A stretch of DNA of 64,000 nucleotides, taken from positions 3,173 to 67,172 of the forward strand of contig JBKPSR010000101.1 of NCBI GenBank assembly GCA_046735115.1, in the 5' to 3' direction. The notes below the pieces were generated by a model. The model did not search any database. It was not told where the DNA came from and worked only from the letters and a program-made list of their open reading frames with translations. Positions 56,483 to 64,000 of the stretch are shown piece by piece (within the stretch, counting starts at the first letter, position 1; each line of letters opens with the position of its first letter). The translations under genes were made by a program, and so were the position numbers. The DNA comes from JACVRW01 sp046735115 (GTDB taxonomy: Bacteria > Actinomycetota > Thermoleophilia > Solirubrobacterales > Thermoleophilaceae).

Positions 56483-56910
56483 GAGGTGAACCCGGGCCGC
56501 ACGCGGATCTCGCGCGCCTCGACGTCGACGCGCTCGATCGCGTCCGACACGAAGGGGATGAGCGTGCCGTCCTCGAGCTCGAGCACCGAGCATGAGGTGC
56601 CGTCGATCACGCGAGCGACCGTCCCGTGCTCCGGGACGCTGCAGCCGACCAGCTCGGACGCCAGCCACTCGTCCTCGGCCAGCTCGTCCTCGACCAGGAG
56701 CAGCTCGCCTCGCAGCGGCCGCGGGTCGTCCACGCCCGTCAGCCGGATCAGCGGCCGCTCGTCCGTGCCGGCCCTGCGGGTGATCTGATGGGCGCGGCCC
56801 GCCACGGTGAGCGCGGCTCCCTCCGGCAGCTCATGCCGGGGCCCGTCGACGTAGAAGCTCCCGTCCAGGCCGTGCGGCTTCCCCACCCGGCCGGCCGTCA
56901 CGAGCGTCAA
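56479..56910 (-). CDS. rimM: 16S rRNA processing protein RimM
   Basis: This 143-residue protein is short for RimM (about 165-175). It reads AGRVGKPHGLDGSFYVDGPR, then the first barrel end PLIRLTGVDDPRPLRGELLL and the PRC-barrel VEDELAEDEWLASELVGCSV, IPFVSDAIERVDVEAREIRV. It helps 30S head maturation by binding S19. TTG at 56910 overlaps the KH gene stop (TTGA), and a GTG three codons later is an alternative. It is coupled to trmD by GTGA. Confidence 0.9.
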   Translation of the reverse strand: MTLVTAGRVGKPHGLDGSFYVDGPRHELPEGAALTVAGRAHQITRRAGTDERPLIRLTGVDDPRPLRGELLLVEDELAEDEWLASELVGCSVPEHGTVARVIDGTSCSVLELEDGTLIPFVSDAIERVDVEAREIRVRPGFTS

Positions 56911-57140
56911 TCGACGACGTCGACGAGCACCCGCTGTCCGTCGCGGACGGCGGCGGCCTTGACCACGGCCCTGAGCGCGGCGACCGTGCGCCCGCCGCGC
57001 CCGATCACCTTGCCGGCGTCGTCGTCCGCTACGTGCAGCTCGAGGACGAGCGTGCCGTCGTCCTCCTCGAACGACTCCACGGAGACCTCGTCCGGGCGGT
57101 CGACGAGCGACCGGGCGAGGTACTCGAGGAGCTCCTCCAC
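56907..57140 (-). CDS. KH-domain RNA-binding protein (KhpA-like)
   Basis: This 77-residue single KH domain has the RNA-gripping GxxG motif in KVIGRGGRTVAALRAVVKAA (GRGG, about 47-50), starting MEELLEYLARSLVDRPDEVS. The position between rpsP and rimM is standard in Gram-positive bacteria. KhpA proteins bind many RNAs and affect cell division and translation. It abuts the rpsP stop without a gap and overlaps rimM by 4 nt. Confidence 0.92.
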   Translation of the reverse strand: MEELLEYLARSLVDRPDEVSVESFEEDDGTLVLELHVADDDAGKVIGRGGRTVAALRAVVKAAAVRDGQRVLVDVVD

Positions 57141-57569
57141 CTACTCGGCCGGGGCCTCGTCGTCGGCGGGCGCCTCCGCCCGCTCCTCGACGACGTCATC
57201 CGGCGCCTCGGCGGCCTCGGGCTCCGGGGCCTCGGGCTCGGCGGTTTCGGCCTCGGCGGCTTCCGGCTCGGCGACGGCCGCGGGCGCCTGCGACACGCCG
57301 GCGCTGCCGGTCGAGGTGCCGCCCGCAACGCCCTTCGAGTGCGCCTTCACGAGCTGCTTCACCTGATTGCTCGGCTGCGCGCCGCGGGCGACCCAGTGCT
57401 GGAAGCGCTCCTCGTCGATCACGATCGTCGAGGGGTTCGTCTGCGGGTTGTAGTGGCCGATCGTCTCGATGAAGCGGCCGTCGCGCGGCGAGCGCTGGTC
57501 GGCGACGACGACGCGCCAGATCGGATTCTTCTTGCTCCCCACGCGGGTGAGGCGGACTCGTACGGACAT
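57141..57569 (-). CDS. rpsP: Ribosomal protein S16 with acidic C-terminal extension
   Basis: Residues 1-82 are S16 (MSVRVRLTRVGSKKNPIWRV, ETIGHYNPQTNPSTIVIDEE, RFQHWVARGAQPSNQVKQLV). The remaining 60 are Ala/Glu/Pro-rich (AEPEAAEAETAEPEAPEPEA and onward), giving 142 residues instead of about 80-90. S16 is needed for 30S assembly near h4/h15. A TAGCCT hexamer lies 10 nt upstream of the ATG. A hairpin separates it from ffh, so it may head the ribosomal operon with its own promoter. Confidence 0.94.
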   Translation of the reverse strand: MSVRVRLTRVGSKKNPIWRVVVADQRSPRDGRFIETIGHYNPQTNPSTIVIDEERFQHWVARGAQPSNQVKQLVKAHSKGVAGGTSTGSAGVSQAPAAVAEPEAAEAETAEPEAPEPEAAEAPDDVVEERAEAPADDEAPAE

Positions 57570-57591
57570 AGGCCGCGAGAGGCTAGCGGAA

Positions 57592-57612
57592 GCAGCGGGC
57601 TGTGCCCGCTGC
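57592..57612 (-). terminator. Hairpin between ffh and rpsP
   Basis: GCAGCGGGC-TGT-GCCCGCTGC is a perfect 9-bp stem with a 3-nt loop, 12 nt after the ffh stop and before the rpsP promoter-like TAGCCT. No U-run follows. It probably terminates ffh transcription in part, setting rpsP apart as a new unit. Confidence 0.5.
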
Positions 57613-57624
57613 GCCCCGATGCTT

Positions 57625-58953
57625 TTATCGACCGCCCGCCAGCTGCTGCAGCGAAGGCATCTTGCCGCGCGAGATCTGCTTCATCACCTTGCGCATCTGG
57701 CCGAACTGCTTCACGAGCTGCGAGACGGCCTGAACGGAGGTCCCCGAGCCGCGCGCGATCCGCCGCCGTCGCGAGCCGTCGATGATCTTCGGGTTCGCGC
57801 GCTCCTCGGGCGTCATCGAGCGGATGATCGCCTCGAGCCGGTCGAGCTCCTTCTCGTCGACGTTCAGCGCCCCGAGCTGCGAGCCGATGCCGGGCATCAT
57901 CTTCAGGAGCGAGCCGAGCGGCCCCATCTTCCGCACCTGCTGCATCTGCTCGAGGAAGTCGTCGAGCGTGAACTGCTCCTTGCGGATCTTCTTCTCGAGT
58001 TCGGCCGCCTGGCGCTCGTCCATCTGCTTCTCGGCCTTCTCGACGAGCGTCATCACGTCGCCCATGCCGAGGATTCGCTGCGCCATGCGGTCCGGGTGGA
58101 AGCGCTCGAAGTCGCCGAGCTTCTCGCCGGTCGAGGCGTACAGGATCGGCTTGCCGGTGACGGCCTTCACCGACAGCGCCGCGCCGCCGCGCGCGTCGCC
58201 GTCGAGCTTCGTGAGGATCACGCCGTCGAAGTTGGCCGTCTCCGCGAACTGCTCGGCGACGTTCACGGCGTCCTGGCCGGTCATGGCGTCCACGACCAGC
58301 AGCACGTTGTGCGGCGTCGTGCGCTTCTTGACCTCCGCCAGCTCCTTCATCAGCTCCTCGTCGATGTGGAGCCGGCCACTCGTGTCGACGATCAGCGCGT
58401 CGCGGCGGTCCTGCCTCGCCTGGTCGAGCGCCCACTCGGCGATGTCCACCGGGTCGCGCCCGGTGCCCTGCTCGTACACGTGGGCGCCCGCCTGCTGGCC
58501 GACCTTGATGAGCTGGTCGACCGCCGCCGGGCGGTATACGTCGCACGCGGCCAGCGCGACGTTCATGCCGTGCTCCTCGCGCAGGTGGCGGGCGAGCTTC
58601 GCGCAGGCCGTCGTCTTGCCCGAGCCCTGGAGCCCGGCCATCAGGATCACGGTCGGCCCCGGCTTCGCCGTGACGAGGTCGCGGCCGCTCCCGCCCATCA
58701 GCGTGGTGAGCTCGTCGCCGACGATCTTCACGACCTGCTGGCCGGGGTTGAGCGACTGGAGGACGTCCTGCCCGAGCGCGCGCTCCTTGACCGCAGCGGT
58801 GAACTGCTTGACGACCTTGAAGTTCACGTCCGCCTCGAGCAGCGCCAGCCGCACCTGGCGCATCGCCTGGTTGATGTCGTCCTCGGTCAGCTTGCCGCGC
58901 GAGCGGACGTCGCCGAGAGCGGCCTGAAGCCGATCGGAAAGCGCGTCGAACAC
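57625..58953 (-). CDS. ffh: Signal recognition particle protein Ffh
   Basis: This 442-residue SRP54 has the N domain VFDALSDRLQAALGDVRSRG and the G domain with P-loop GLQGSGKTTACAKLARHL (107-124), VYRPAAVDQL, DTSGR and TKLDGDARGG. The Met-rich M domain carries FLEQMQQVRKMGPLGSLLKM, MPGIGSQL and the RNA-binding SRRRRIARGSGTSVQAVSQL. It binds signal sequences on nascent chains with 4.5S RNA and docks with FtsY, also encoded here. GTG at 58953 has TAGCCT exactly 7 nt upstream (leaderless type). It is divergent from the F420-type reductase gene. Confidence 0.96.
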   Translation of the reverse strand: MFDALSDRLQAALGDVRSRGKLTEDDINQAMRQVRLALLEADVNFKVVKQFTAAVKERALGQDVLQSLNPGQQVVKIVGDELTTLMGGSGRDLVTAKPGPTVILMAGLQGSGKTTACAKLARHLREEHGMNVALAACDVYRPAAVDQLIKVGQQAGAHVYEQGTGRDPVDIAEWALDQARQDRRDALIVDTSGRLHIDEELMKELAEVKKRTTPHNVLLVVDAMTGQDAVNVAEQFAETANFDGVILTKLDGDARGGAALSVKAVTGKPILYASTGEKLGDFERFHPDRMAQRILGMGDVMTLVEKAEKQMDERQAAELEKKIRKEQFTLDDFLEQMQQVRKMGPLGSLLKMMPGIGSQLGALNVDEKELDRLEAIIRSMTPEERANPKIIDGSRRRRIARGSGTSVQAVSQLVKQFGQMRKVMKQISRGKMPSLQQLAGGR

Positions 58954-58971
58954 TGATGAGAGGCTAGCTGT

Positions 58972-59394
58972 GTGACGAAGCGTCGCGCATCGACTTTCTT
59001 CACCGCTCGCGTTCTGAACCCGATCGTGCGCGCGGCGGTGCGCCTGGGCCTGCCCCTGCCGATCGTCGTCATCCTCGAGACGCGCGGGCGCAAGAGCGGC
59101 CTGCCACGGCGCATCCCGGTCGGGAAGGCCCTCGAGGGCGACACGCTCTGGATCGTCGCCGAGCACGGGCGGAAGGCGTCCTACGTGAAGAACATCGAGG
59201 CCGATCCCCACGTCCGGGTGCGGATCGGGCGACGGTGGAGGCCCGGCCTCGCCCGGGTGCTACACGACGACGACTGGCGCGAGCGTCAGCGCCGCATCCC
59301 GAACAGGCTCAACTCGGCGACGGTCCGCCTGATGGGGACTGAGCATCTGACGGTCCGGATTGACCTCGATCCGGCTTCGGCAGCGCCGCGCTGA
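58972..59394 (+). CDS. Deazaflavin (F420)-dependent nitroreductase-like protein
   Basis: This 140-residue DDN-type split barrel reads VVILETRGRKSGLPRRIPVG, LWIVAEHGRKASYVKNIEAD and PHVRVRIGRRWRPG. The TRGRKSG loop and the GR.A.YV.N..A.P.V block are the family signature for binding F420 or FMN. It may reduce quinones or nitro compounds; the substrate is unknown. GTG at 58972 is divergent from ffh by 18 nt. Its 3' end overlaps the convergent SPFH gene by 86 bp. Confidence 0.86.
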   Translation: MTKRRASTFFTARVLNPIVRAAVRLGLPLPIVVILETRGRKSGLPRRIPVGKALEGDTLWIVAEHGRKASYVKNIEADPHVRVRIGRRWRPGLARVLHDDDWRERQRRIPNRLNSATVRLMGTEHLTVRIDLDPASAAPR

Positions 59395-60235
59395 GCTGGC
59401 CGAGCGCCTGTGTGACCTCGCTCGGGATGATCCAGACCTTGTTCGACTCGCCTTGCGCGATCTGCGGAAGCACCTGCAGGTACTGGTAGGCGAGCAGCTT
59501 CGGGTCGGCGTCGCCGCGATGGATCGCCTCGAACACGGTCTCGATCGCCTTCGACTGGCCCTCGGCCTGGAGGATCTGTGCCTCGCGCTGGCCCTCGGCG
59601 CGCAGGATCGCGGACTGCTTCTCGCCCTCGGCGGTGAGGATCTGCGACTGCTTCACTCCCTCCGCCGTCAGGATCGCGGCGCGCCGGTCGCGCTCGGCGC
59701 GCATCTGCTTCTCCATCGCCTCCTGAATCGAGGCGGGCGGGTCGACGGCCTTCAGCTCCACGCGGTTCACGCGGATTCCCCACTTGCCGGTCGCCTCGTC
59801 CAGCACATGGCGCAGCGCGGCACTCACCTTGTCGCGCGACGTGAGCGTGTCCTCGAGCGTCATCCCGCCGATCACGTTTCGCAGCGTCGTAACCGTGAGC
59901 TGCTCAATGGCGGCGATGAAGTTGGCGATCTCGTAGGTCGCCGCCTTCGGGTCGGTCACCTGGAAGTAGATGACGGTGTCGATGTTGATCACCAGGTTGT
60001 CCTCGGTGATGACCGGCTGCGGCGGGAAGGAGACAACGGTCTCGCGCAGATCGATCAGCGGCTTGACACGGTCGACGTACGGCACGACCAGCGCGAGGCC
60101 CGCATCGAGCGTACGGTGGTAGCGACCGAGCCGCTCGACGATCCCGGCACGCGCCTGCGGCACGATCCGGATTCCGCGCGACAGCGTGAACAAGACGACC
60201 ACCGCGACGACGATGAGCACTATGAGTGCGGCCAT
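59309..60235 (-). CDS. SPFH/stomatin-family membrane protein
   Basis: The protein has 308 residues. An N-terminal hydrophobic helix (ALIVLIVVAVVVLFTLSRGI) leads into the band-7 domain (VPQARAGIVERLGRYHRTLD, PPQPVITEDNLVINIDTVIY). A helical coiled coil has four 11-residue units of the type ILTAEGEKQSA (about 188-230), and the C-terminal VLPQIAQGESNKVWIIP follows. SPFH proteins form large membrane rings or microdomains. The NfeD protein encoded 15 nt upstream is its standard partner. The Ser/Pro-rich tail is encoded within the 86-bp overlap with the convergent gene. Confidence 0.92.
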   Translation of the reverse strand: MAALIVLIVVAVVVLFTLSRGIRIVPQARAGIVERLGRYHRTLDAGLALVVPYVDRVKPLIDLRETVVSFPPQPVITEDNLVINIDTVIYFQVTDPKAATYEIANFIAAIEQLTVTTLRNVIGGMTLEDTLTSRDKVSAALRHVLDEATGKWGIRVNRVELKAVDPPASIQEAMEKQMRAERDRRAAILTAEGVKQSQILTAEGEKQSAILRAEGQREAQILQAEGQSKAIETVFEAIHRGDADPKLLAYQYLQVLPQIAQGESNKVWIIPSEVTQALGQLSAALPKPDRGQSGPSDAQSPSGGPSPS

Positions 60236-60250
60236 TGGGGCTCCAGCCTC

Positions 60251-60676
60251 CTAATCCGCGACGAGCGCCGTGGCGCCGTCGATCTTCAGGACCTCCACGC
60301 GCGCGCCGGGCTCGAACGAGTCGTCCTCGTCATAAGCGCGAGCGCTCCAGACCTCGCCGCCGATCCTCACCTGTCCGCCGTTCGCGTCGACGCGCTCGAG
60401 CACAACCGCTCTGCCGCCGACGAGCGCGGCCGTGCCGGTGCGGATCCTGGGCGGGGTCTTGAGGTGACGGCGGGCGATGGGGCGCAGCACGAGCACTGAC
60501 CCGAGCGAGGCCGCGATGAACACGATCCACTGGGCCGCGAGCCCGGCCCCGGCGACGGCGACGATCGCCGCGAGTGTCGCGGCGACGGCGATCGGCCCGA
60601 GGAAGAACCCCAGCGTGGCGATCTCGCCGACGGCCAGCAGTCCCGCCGCGATGATCCACCAGACCCAGTCTTCCAC
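60251..60676 (-). CDS. NfeD-family protein (short form)
   Basis: This 141-residue protein has two to three transmembrane helices (WWIIAAGLLAVGEIATLGFF, IAVAATLAAIVAVAGAGLAA, WIVFIAASLGSVLVLRPIAR). A C-terminal OB-fold follows (TGTAALVGGRAVVLERVDAN through RVEVLKIDGATALV). It lacks the ClpP-like protease domain of long NfeD. It partners the SPFH protein of the next gene in membrane-domain organisation. ATG at 60676 fits the family. Confidence 0.9.
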   Translation of the reverse strand: MEDWVWWIIAAGLLAVGEIATLGFFLGPIAVAATLAAIVAVAGAGLAAQWIVFIAASLGSVLVLRPIARRHLKTPPRIRTGTAALVGGRAVVLERVDANGGQVRIGGEVWSARAYDEDDSFEPGARVEVLKIDGATALVAD

Positions 60677-60712
60677 TGGTTCGATCCTATCCAGCGGTCA
60701 CGACGGGCTTGC

Positions 60713-61810
60713 TCAGACGGTGGAGTCGAGGGCTGCCTCGACGTCCGCCAGCAGGTCCGCGGTGTCCTCGCAGCCGGCGGAGAGCCGGATGAAGCCCTCG
60801 GGCACCGCGTCGCCGCCCCAGCGCGCGCGCCGCTCGGCGACCGTGTGGACGCTGCCGAAGCTGGTCGCGTCCGTAACGAGGTCGGCGGCCGCCAGGAAGC
60901 GCTCGGCGCGCTCGCTGCTACCCACGTCGAAGGCGACGACCATCCCGTATCCGTCCATCTGGCGCCGCGCTGTCTCGTGTCCGGGATCGCTCGGCAGGCC
61001 CGGGTAGCGGACGCCCGCCACGTCGTCGCGCGCGGCGAGGAGGCGTGCGATGGCGAGCGCGTTGTCGCACGCGCGCTCGAGCCTGATCGCGAGCGTCGGC
61101 AGCGAGCGGTGCGCGAGCCACACCTCGAAGGGCCCCGGGACCGCACCAGCCTGGCGCCGCCACAGCCGGAGCGCCTCCGCTCGCTCTGGCTCGCGGGTCG
61201 TGACGTAGCCGAGCATCAGGTCCGCGTGCCCCGACATCTGCTTCGTCGCGCTCGTGAGCGCGTACGTGGCACCGAGGTCGAGCGGGCGCTGCAGCAGCGC
61301 GCCTGCGGTCGTGTTGTCCACCACGGTCGTCACGCCGAGGCCGGCGAGGGCGGCCAGGTCGTAGACCTCGAGCTCCGGATTGGACGGCGACTCGAGCCAC
61401 AGCAGGTCCGACCCGCTTGCCGCCTCGGCGAGCTCGGCCGGCGCCGCGAGCCGCACCTCGACGCCGCGCGGCTCCAGATGCGCCTCGGTGAGCGCGCGGA
61501 CGCCGTGGTAGCAGCCCGAGTCCATGGCGAGTACCGAGCCCGACTTCAGGCTCGTGAGGAGCAGCGCCGCGGCCGCCGCCATGCCGGACGCGAACAGGAC
61601 CGCCTCGGCGCCCTCGAGGACTCCGACCGCCTCCTCGTAGCGCGCCCAGGTGGGGTTGCCGTAGCGCGTGTAGGCGGCGGGTGCGGCGTACGGGTCCCCG
61701 CTCAGGTGAAAGGGTGCGGCGAACACCGGCCCCGGCAGGAACGGCTCCCCCTGCTCGGGCTCGGGCAGCCCCGCGCGGACCACTCGCGTGCTCGGCCCCG
61801 GCTCGGTCAC
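60713..61810 (-). CDS. PLP-dependent Cys/Met-metabolism enzyme
   Basis: This is a 365-residue fold-type I enzyme of the cystathionine gamma-synthase/lyase family. Y47TRYGNPT binds the phosphate across the dimer. FASGMAAAAALLL is the cofactor loop, D165 lies in VVDNTTAG and PLP-binding K190 in SATKQMSGHADL. The C-terminal FIRLSAGCEDTADLLADVEA is typical. The reaction could be transsulfuration in either direction or sulfhydrylation; sequence alone does not decide. Its ATG overlaps the ftsY stop (ATGA), an unusual coupling of sulfur metabolism to protein targeting. Confidence 0.88.
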   Translation of the reverse strand: MTEPGPSTRVVRAGLPEPEQGEPFLPGPVFAAPFHLSGDPYAAPAAYTRYGNPTWARYEEAVGVLEGAEAVLFASGMAAAAALLLTSLKSGSVLAMDSGCYHGVRALTEAHLEPRGVEVRLAAPAELAEAASGSDLLWLESPSNPELEVYDLAALAGLGVTTVVDNTTAGALLQRPLDLGATYALTSATKQMSGHADLMLGYVTTREPERAEALRLWRRQAGAVPGPFEVWLAHRSLPTLAIRLERACDNALAIARLLAARDDVAGVRYPGLPSDPGHETARRQMDGYGMVVAFDVGSSERAERFLAAADLVTDATSFGSVHTVAERRARWGGDAVPEGFIRLSAGCEDTADLLADVEAALDSTV

Positions 61811-62799
61811 GGTTCCAGGATCGCTTTCGCGAAGTCGTCGGGGTCAAACGGCCGCAGGTCCTCGAGCGCCTCGCCGATGCCGATCAGCTTCACAGGCACG
61901 CCGAGTTCCTCCGCGATCGCCAGCGCGATCCCGCCCTTGGCGGTGCCGTCCAGCTTCGTGAGCGCGATGCCCGTCACGTCCACCGCGTCTCGGAACAGCA
62001 ACGCCTGGCGAAGCCCGTTCTGGCCCGTGGTGGCGTCGATCGTGAGCAGCGTCTCGTGCGGCGCGCCGGGCGCCTGACGCTCGATCACCTTGCGGACCTT
62101 GCGCAGCTCGTCCATGAGGTGCTGCTGGGTGTGCAGGCGGCCGGCGGTGTCGACTATCACGACGTCGTGCCCGCGCGCGCGAGCCGCCTCGATCGCGTCG
62201 AACACGACCGCGCCGGGGTCGGAGCCCGCCTGGCCTCGCACGACCTCGGTGCCGGCCCGCTCGGCCCACAGCCCGAGCTGCTCGGCCGCGGCCGCCCGGA
62301 AGGTGTCGCCGGCGGCGAGCAGGACGGAGCGGCCCAGCTCCTTCTGGAGGTGCCAGGCCATCTTGCCGATCGTGGTGGTCTTCCCGCTGCCGTTCACGCC
62401 CGTCACGAGAATCACCGTCGGGCGCTCGGTGAGCGGGATCGTGTCGCCATCCACGCGCGCCGTGTCGGCCAGCAGCTCGCGCAGCCGGCGCGAGAGGTCC
62501 TCGCCGCCCTGGAGATCGCCGCTCTGCGCCTCGGTCTCAAGGCGCTCGACGATCTTCGCCGTGGTCGGTGCGCCCACGTCGGCGTAGATCAGCGTCTCCT
62601 CGAGGCGCTCGAACGCCTCGTCGTCGAGCGACTGGAAGATCGTGGTCTGGAGCTCCGCGCCGATTGCCTGGCGCGTCTTCGCCATGTTGTCGCGCAGGCG
62701 CCTGAAGAAGCCGCGGCGCTCGGAGTCGCCCTCGACGGCCGTCGCGGGCGGCGGCGAGTCGTCCCCGGTCTCGAAGAGCTCCTGCCAGGTGCGGGCCAT
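61807..62799 (-). CDS. ftsY: Signal recognition particle receptor FtsY
   Basis: The protein has 330 residues. A short acidic N-terminal region (MARTWQELFETGDDSPPPAT) precedes the N domain (FFRRLRDNMAKTRQAIGAEL) and the G domain. The G domain has P-loop GVNGSGKTTT (134-143), DTFRAAAAEQL, VDTAGR, TKLDGTAKGG and the closing GEALEDLRPFDPDDFAKAIL. It receives SRP-ribosome complexes at the membrane. The A domain is minimal, as in actinobacteria that rely on a membrane-targeting helix. It lies between smc upstream and the PLP enzyme downstream (ATGA overlap). Confidence 0.96.
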   Translation of the reverse strand: MARTWQELFETGDDSPPPATAVEGDSERRGFFRRLRDNMAKTRQAIGAELQTTIFQSLDDEAFERLEETLIYADVGAPTTAKIVERLETEAQSGDLQGGEDLSRRLRELLADTARVDGDTIPLTERPTVILVTGVNGSGKTTTIGKMAWHLQKELGRSVLLAAGDTFRAAAAEQLGLWAERAGTEVVRGQAGSDPGAVVFDAIEAARARGHDVVIVDTAGRLHTQQHLMDELRKVRKVIERQAPGAPHETLLTIDATTGQNGLRQALLFRDAVDVTGIALTKLDGTAKGGIALAIAEELGVPVKLIGIGEALEDLRPFDPDDFAKAILEP

Positions 62800-62858
62800 G
62801 GACCCGCGGAGGATACGGACGCCCGCGCCCTCGCGAGCGTCCCCGCGGTGGAGAGAAC

Positions 62859-64000
62859 CTAGGCCGCGGCCTCCTCCGCGGACGACAACGCGTGCTCCTC
62901 GGCGGGCCGTCCGGCGAGCCTTCGAGAGACCACCCGGGAGATTCCGTCGCCGCTCATGCTCACTCCGTAGAGGGTGTCCGCGGCGTCCATTGTGCGCTTC
63001 TGGTGCGTCACCACGATGAACTGGGCGCGGTCCGAGTAGCGCTTCACGAGCTGTAGGAAGCGGTCGATGTTGATGTCGTCGAGCGCGGCCTCGACCTCGT
63101 CGAGGATGTAGAAGGGGCACGGCCGCGCGAGGAAGACGGCGAACATGAACGCCAGCGCGACCAGCGACTTCTCACCGCCGGAGAGAAGCGACAGGCGCCT
63201 GGTGGACTTGCCCGGCGGCGTCACCTCGATCTCCACGCCGGCCTCCGGCTGCTCGTACTCGTCGTCGGCCTGCTCGGGCGCCTCGCCCTCGGGTAGCTGC
63301 TCGCCGCCCACGACGGGGCGGGGCCCGATCTCGTCCTGGACGAGCCGGAGCGCGCCGCGGCCGCCCGGGAACAGATGCTGGACCACGTCTTCGAAGTTCC
63401 TGGCCGCTGCCTCGAAGGTCTGCTCGAACGCCTCGCGGATGCGGCGGTCCGTCTCCTTGATCAGGCCCTCGAGCTCGGCGAGCGCGCTCTCGAGGTCGGC
63501 ACGCTGCGTCTCGAGCTCCTCGACGTGAGCGACCGCCTCCTCGTACTCCTGCTTCGCGAGGGGATTCACCGGCCCGAGCTGCTCGCGACGGCGCAGCAGC
63601 CGCTCGACCCGGTGGTTGAGCGCCGCGCGCTCCTCTTCGGGCAGCGGCTCGGCGGCGAGCTCCGGCGGGAGGCCGAGGCGCCCGGCCAGATTGTTCAGGT
63701 CCCGCTCGGCGTCCGCGGCCGAGTCACGCACCTGCTGCGCGGCGACCTCGGCGCCCGTAACCGCCTCGCTCGCCCGCTTCAGCCGGCCCTGAAGCTCCGC
63801 CTCCTCGTGGGCGCACGCCTTGAGCGCGGCGGCGGTCTCCTCGCCGGCCGCCGCGCCGGCGTCGAGCTCGGCGCCGAGAGCGGCGCGCCGCGCGGAAACG
63901 GCTTCGCGAGCGCCGTCAAGGGCGGTCGCGGCCCGCTCGGCATCGGCCGCGAGCTCGAGGTCGCGCTCTGCACCGGTCCGGAGCGCGGTCAGCGCACGGG
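62859..64000 (-). CDS. smc: Chromosome segregation protein SMC, C-terminal part
   Basis: The frame runs off the right edge; about 380 residues of the C-terminus are visible. A long coiled coil (RAATALDGAREAVSARRAAL to NPLAKQEYEEAVAHVEELET) leads into the C-terminal ABC half-head. That carries signature LSGGEKSLVALAFMFAVFLA, Walker B PFYILDEVEAALDDINIDRF, the H-loop region FIVVTHQKRTMDAADTLYGV and the C-terminal SGDGISRVVSRRL. An acidic insert (about GEAPEQADDEYEQPEAGVEI) sits before the signature. SMC with ScpAB folds and segregates the chromosome. It precedes ftsY in the conserved smc-ftsY order. Confidence 0.95.
   Translation of the reverse strand, partial: RALTALRTGAERDLELAADAERAATALDGAREAVSARRAALGAELDAGAAAGEETAAALKACAHEEAELQGRLKRASEAVTGAEVAAQQVRDSAADAERDLNNLAGRLGLPPELAAEPLPEEERAALNHRVERLLRRREQLGPVNPLAKQEYEEAVAHVEELETQRADLESALAELEGLIKETDRRIREAFEQTFEAAARNFEDVVQHLFPGGRGALRLVQDEIGPRPVVGGEQLPEGEAPEQADDEYEQPEAGVEIEVTPPGKSTRRLSLLSGGEKSLVALAFMFAVFLARPCPFYILDEVEAALDDINIDRFLQLVKRYSDRAQFIVVTHQKRTMDAADTLYGVSMSGDGISRVVSRRLAGRPAEEHALSSAEEAAA

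Noticed and set aside
60251..60676. Membrane serine protease NfeD (long form)
   Set aside because: The ClpP-class protease domain is missing; only helices and the OB fold are present.

Overview
The window is about 64 kb of compact, very GC-rich chromosome. The gene content points to a high-GC actinobacterium, most likely a deep-branching Thermoleophilia / Solirubrobacterales-type lineage. The evidence is a WhiG-type sigma factor, a SARP/BTAD regulator, a deazaflavin (F420)-type reductase, an ECF41 sigma factor, an actinobacterial-style smc/ftsY, ffh-rpsP-KH-rimM-trmD-rplS-lepB-rnhB and yraN-dprA-comM gene order, many 4-nt GTGA/ATGA gene overlaps and several apparently leaderless starts. The lineage is inferred from these features; no marker RNA gene is present to confirm it.

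Left part (1-25 kb, accessory and stress-related). It opens with the 3' end of a KdpD-like sensor kinase and its KdpE-like regulator. Next comes a decayed island (1.6-3.0 kb) with an IS110 transposase remnant, a broken cupin gene, a 39-bp tandem repeat and a tRNA 3'-half fragment. From 3.1 to 9.1 kb lies what looks like one stress/envelope regulon: DUF1269, a large MalT/LAL-type LuxR regulator, an amphi-Trp protein, HdeD, an AI-2E-family exporter and DoxX. Four copies of a 33-bp dyad motif sit in front of its transcription units, all oriented the same way relative to their genes. CorA, an orphan HypX, more gene debris, an ECF41 sigma factor with an SDR gene, an ArsR/SRPBCC pair, LtrA, a broken WD40 gene, a PolX-like protein that appears to have lost its polymerase aspartates, hydrolases, a BVMO-type flavoprotein and a patatin follow.

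Middle (25-46 kb). It holds a MacB-type ABC exporter pair, several small conserved unknowns, an RNase H, a non-canonical EF-G paralogue, and a partner-switching block (STAS protein plus a GAF-PAS-PAS-PP2C-HATPase fusion) next to whiG and xerC. An L,D-transpeptidase flanked by REP-like repeats, an SDR, an acyltransferase, a HAD phosphatase, an alpha/beta hydrolase, a methanethiol oxidase (SBP56) coupled to a membrane micropeptide, and a SARP regulator complete it.

Right part (46-64 kb, core housekeeping). It carries ilvD, thiD, comM-dprA-yraN, rnhB, lepB, rplS, trmD, rimM, a KH-domain protein, rpsP and ffh, then an SPFH/NfeD pair, a Cys/Met PLP enzyme coupled to ftsY, and the 3' part of smc running off the window. 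The translation, protein-targeting (Ffh/FtsY/LepB) and chromosome-segregation genes are packed on the minus strand. The ribosomal proteins S16 and L19 both carry long acidic C-terminal tails, and an intrinsic-terminator-like hairpin lies directly before rplS.
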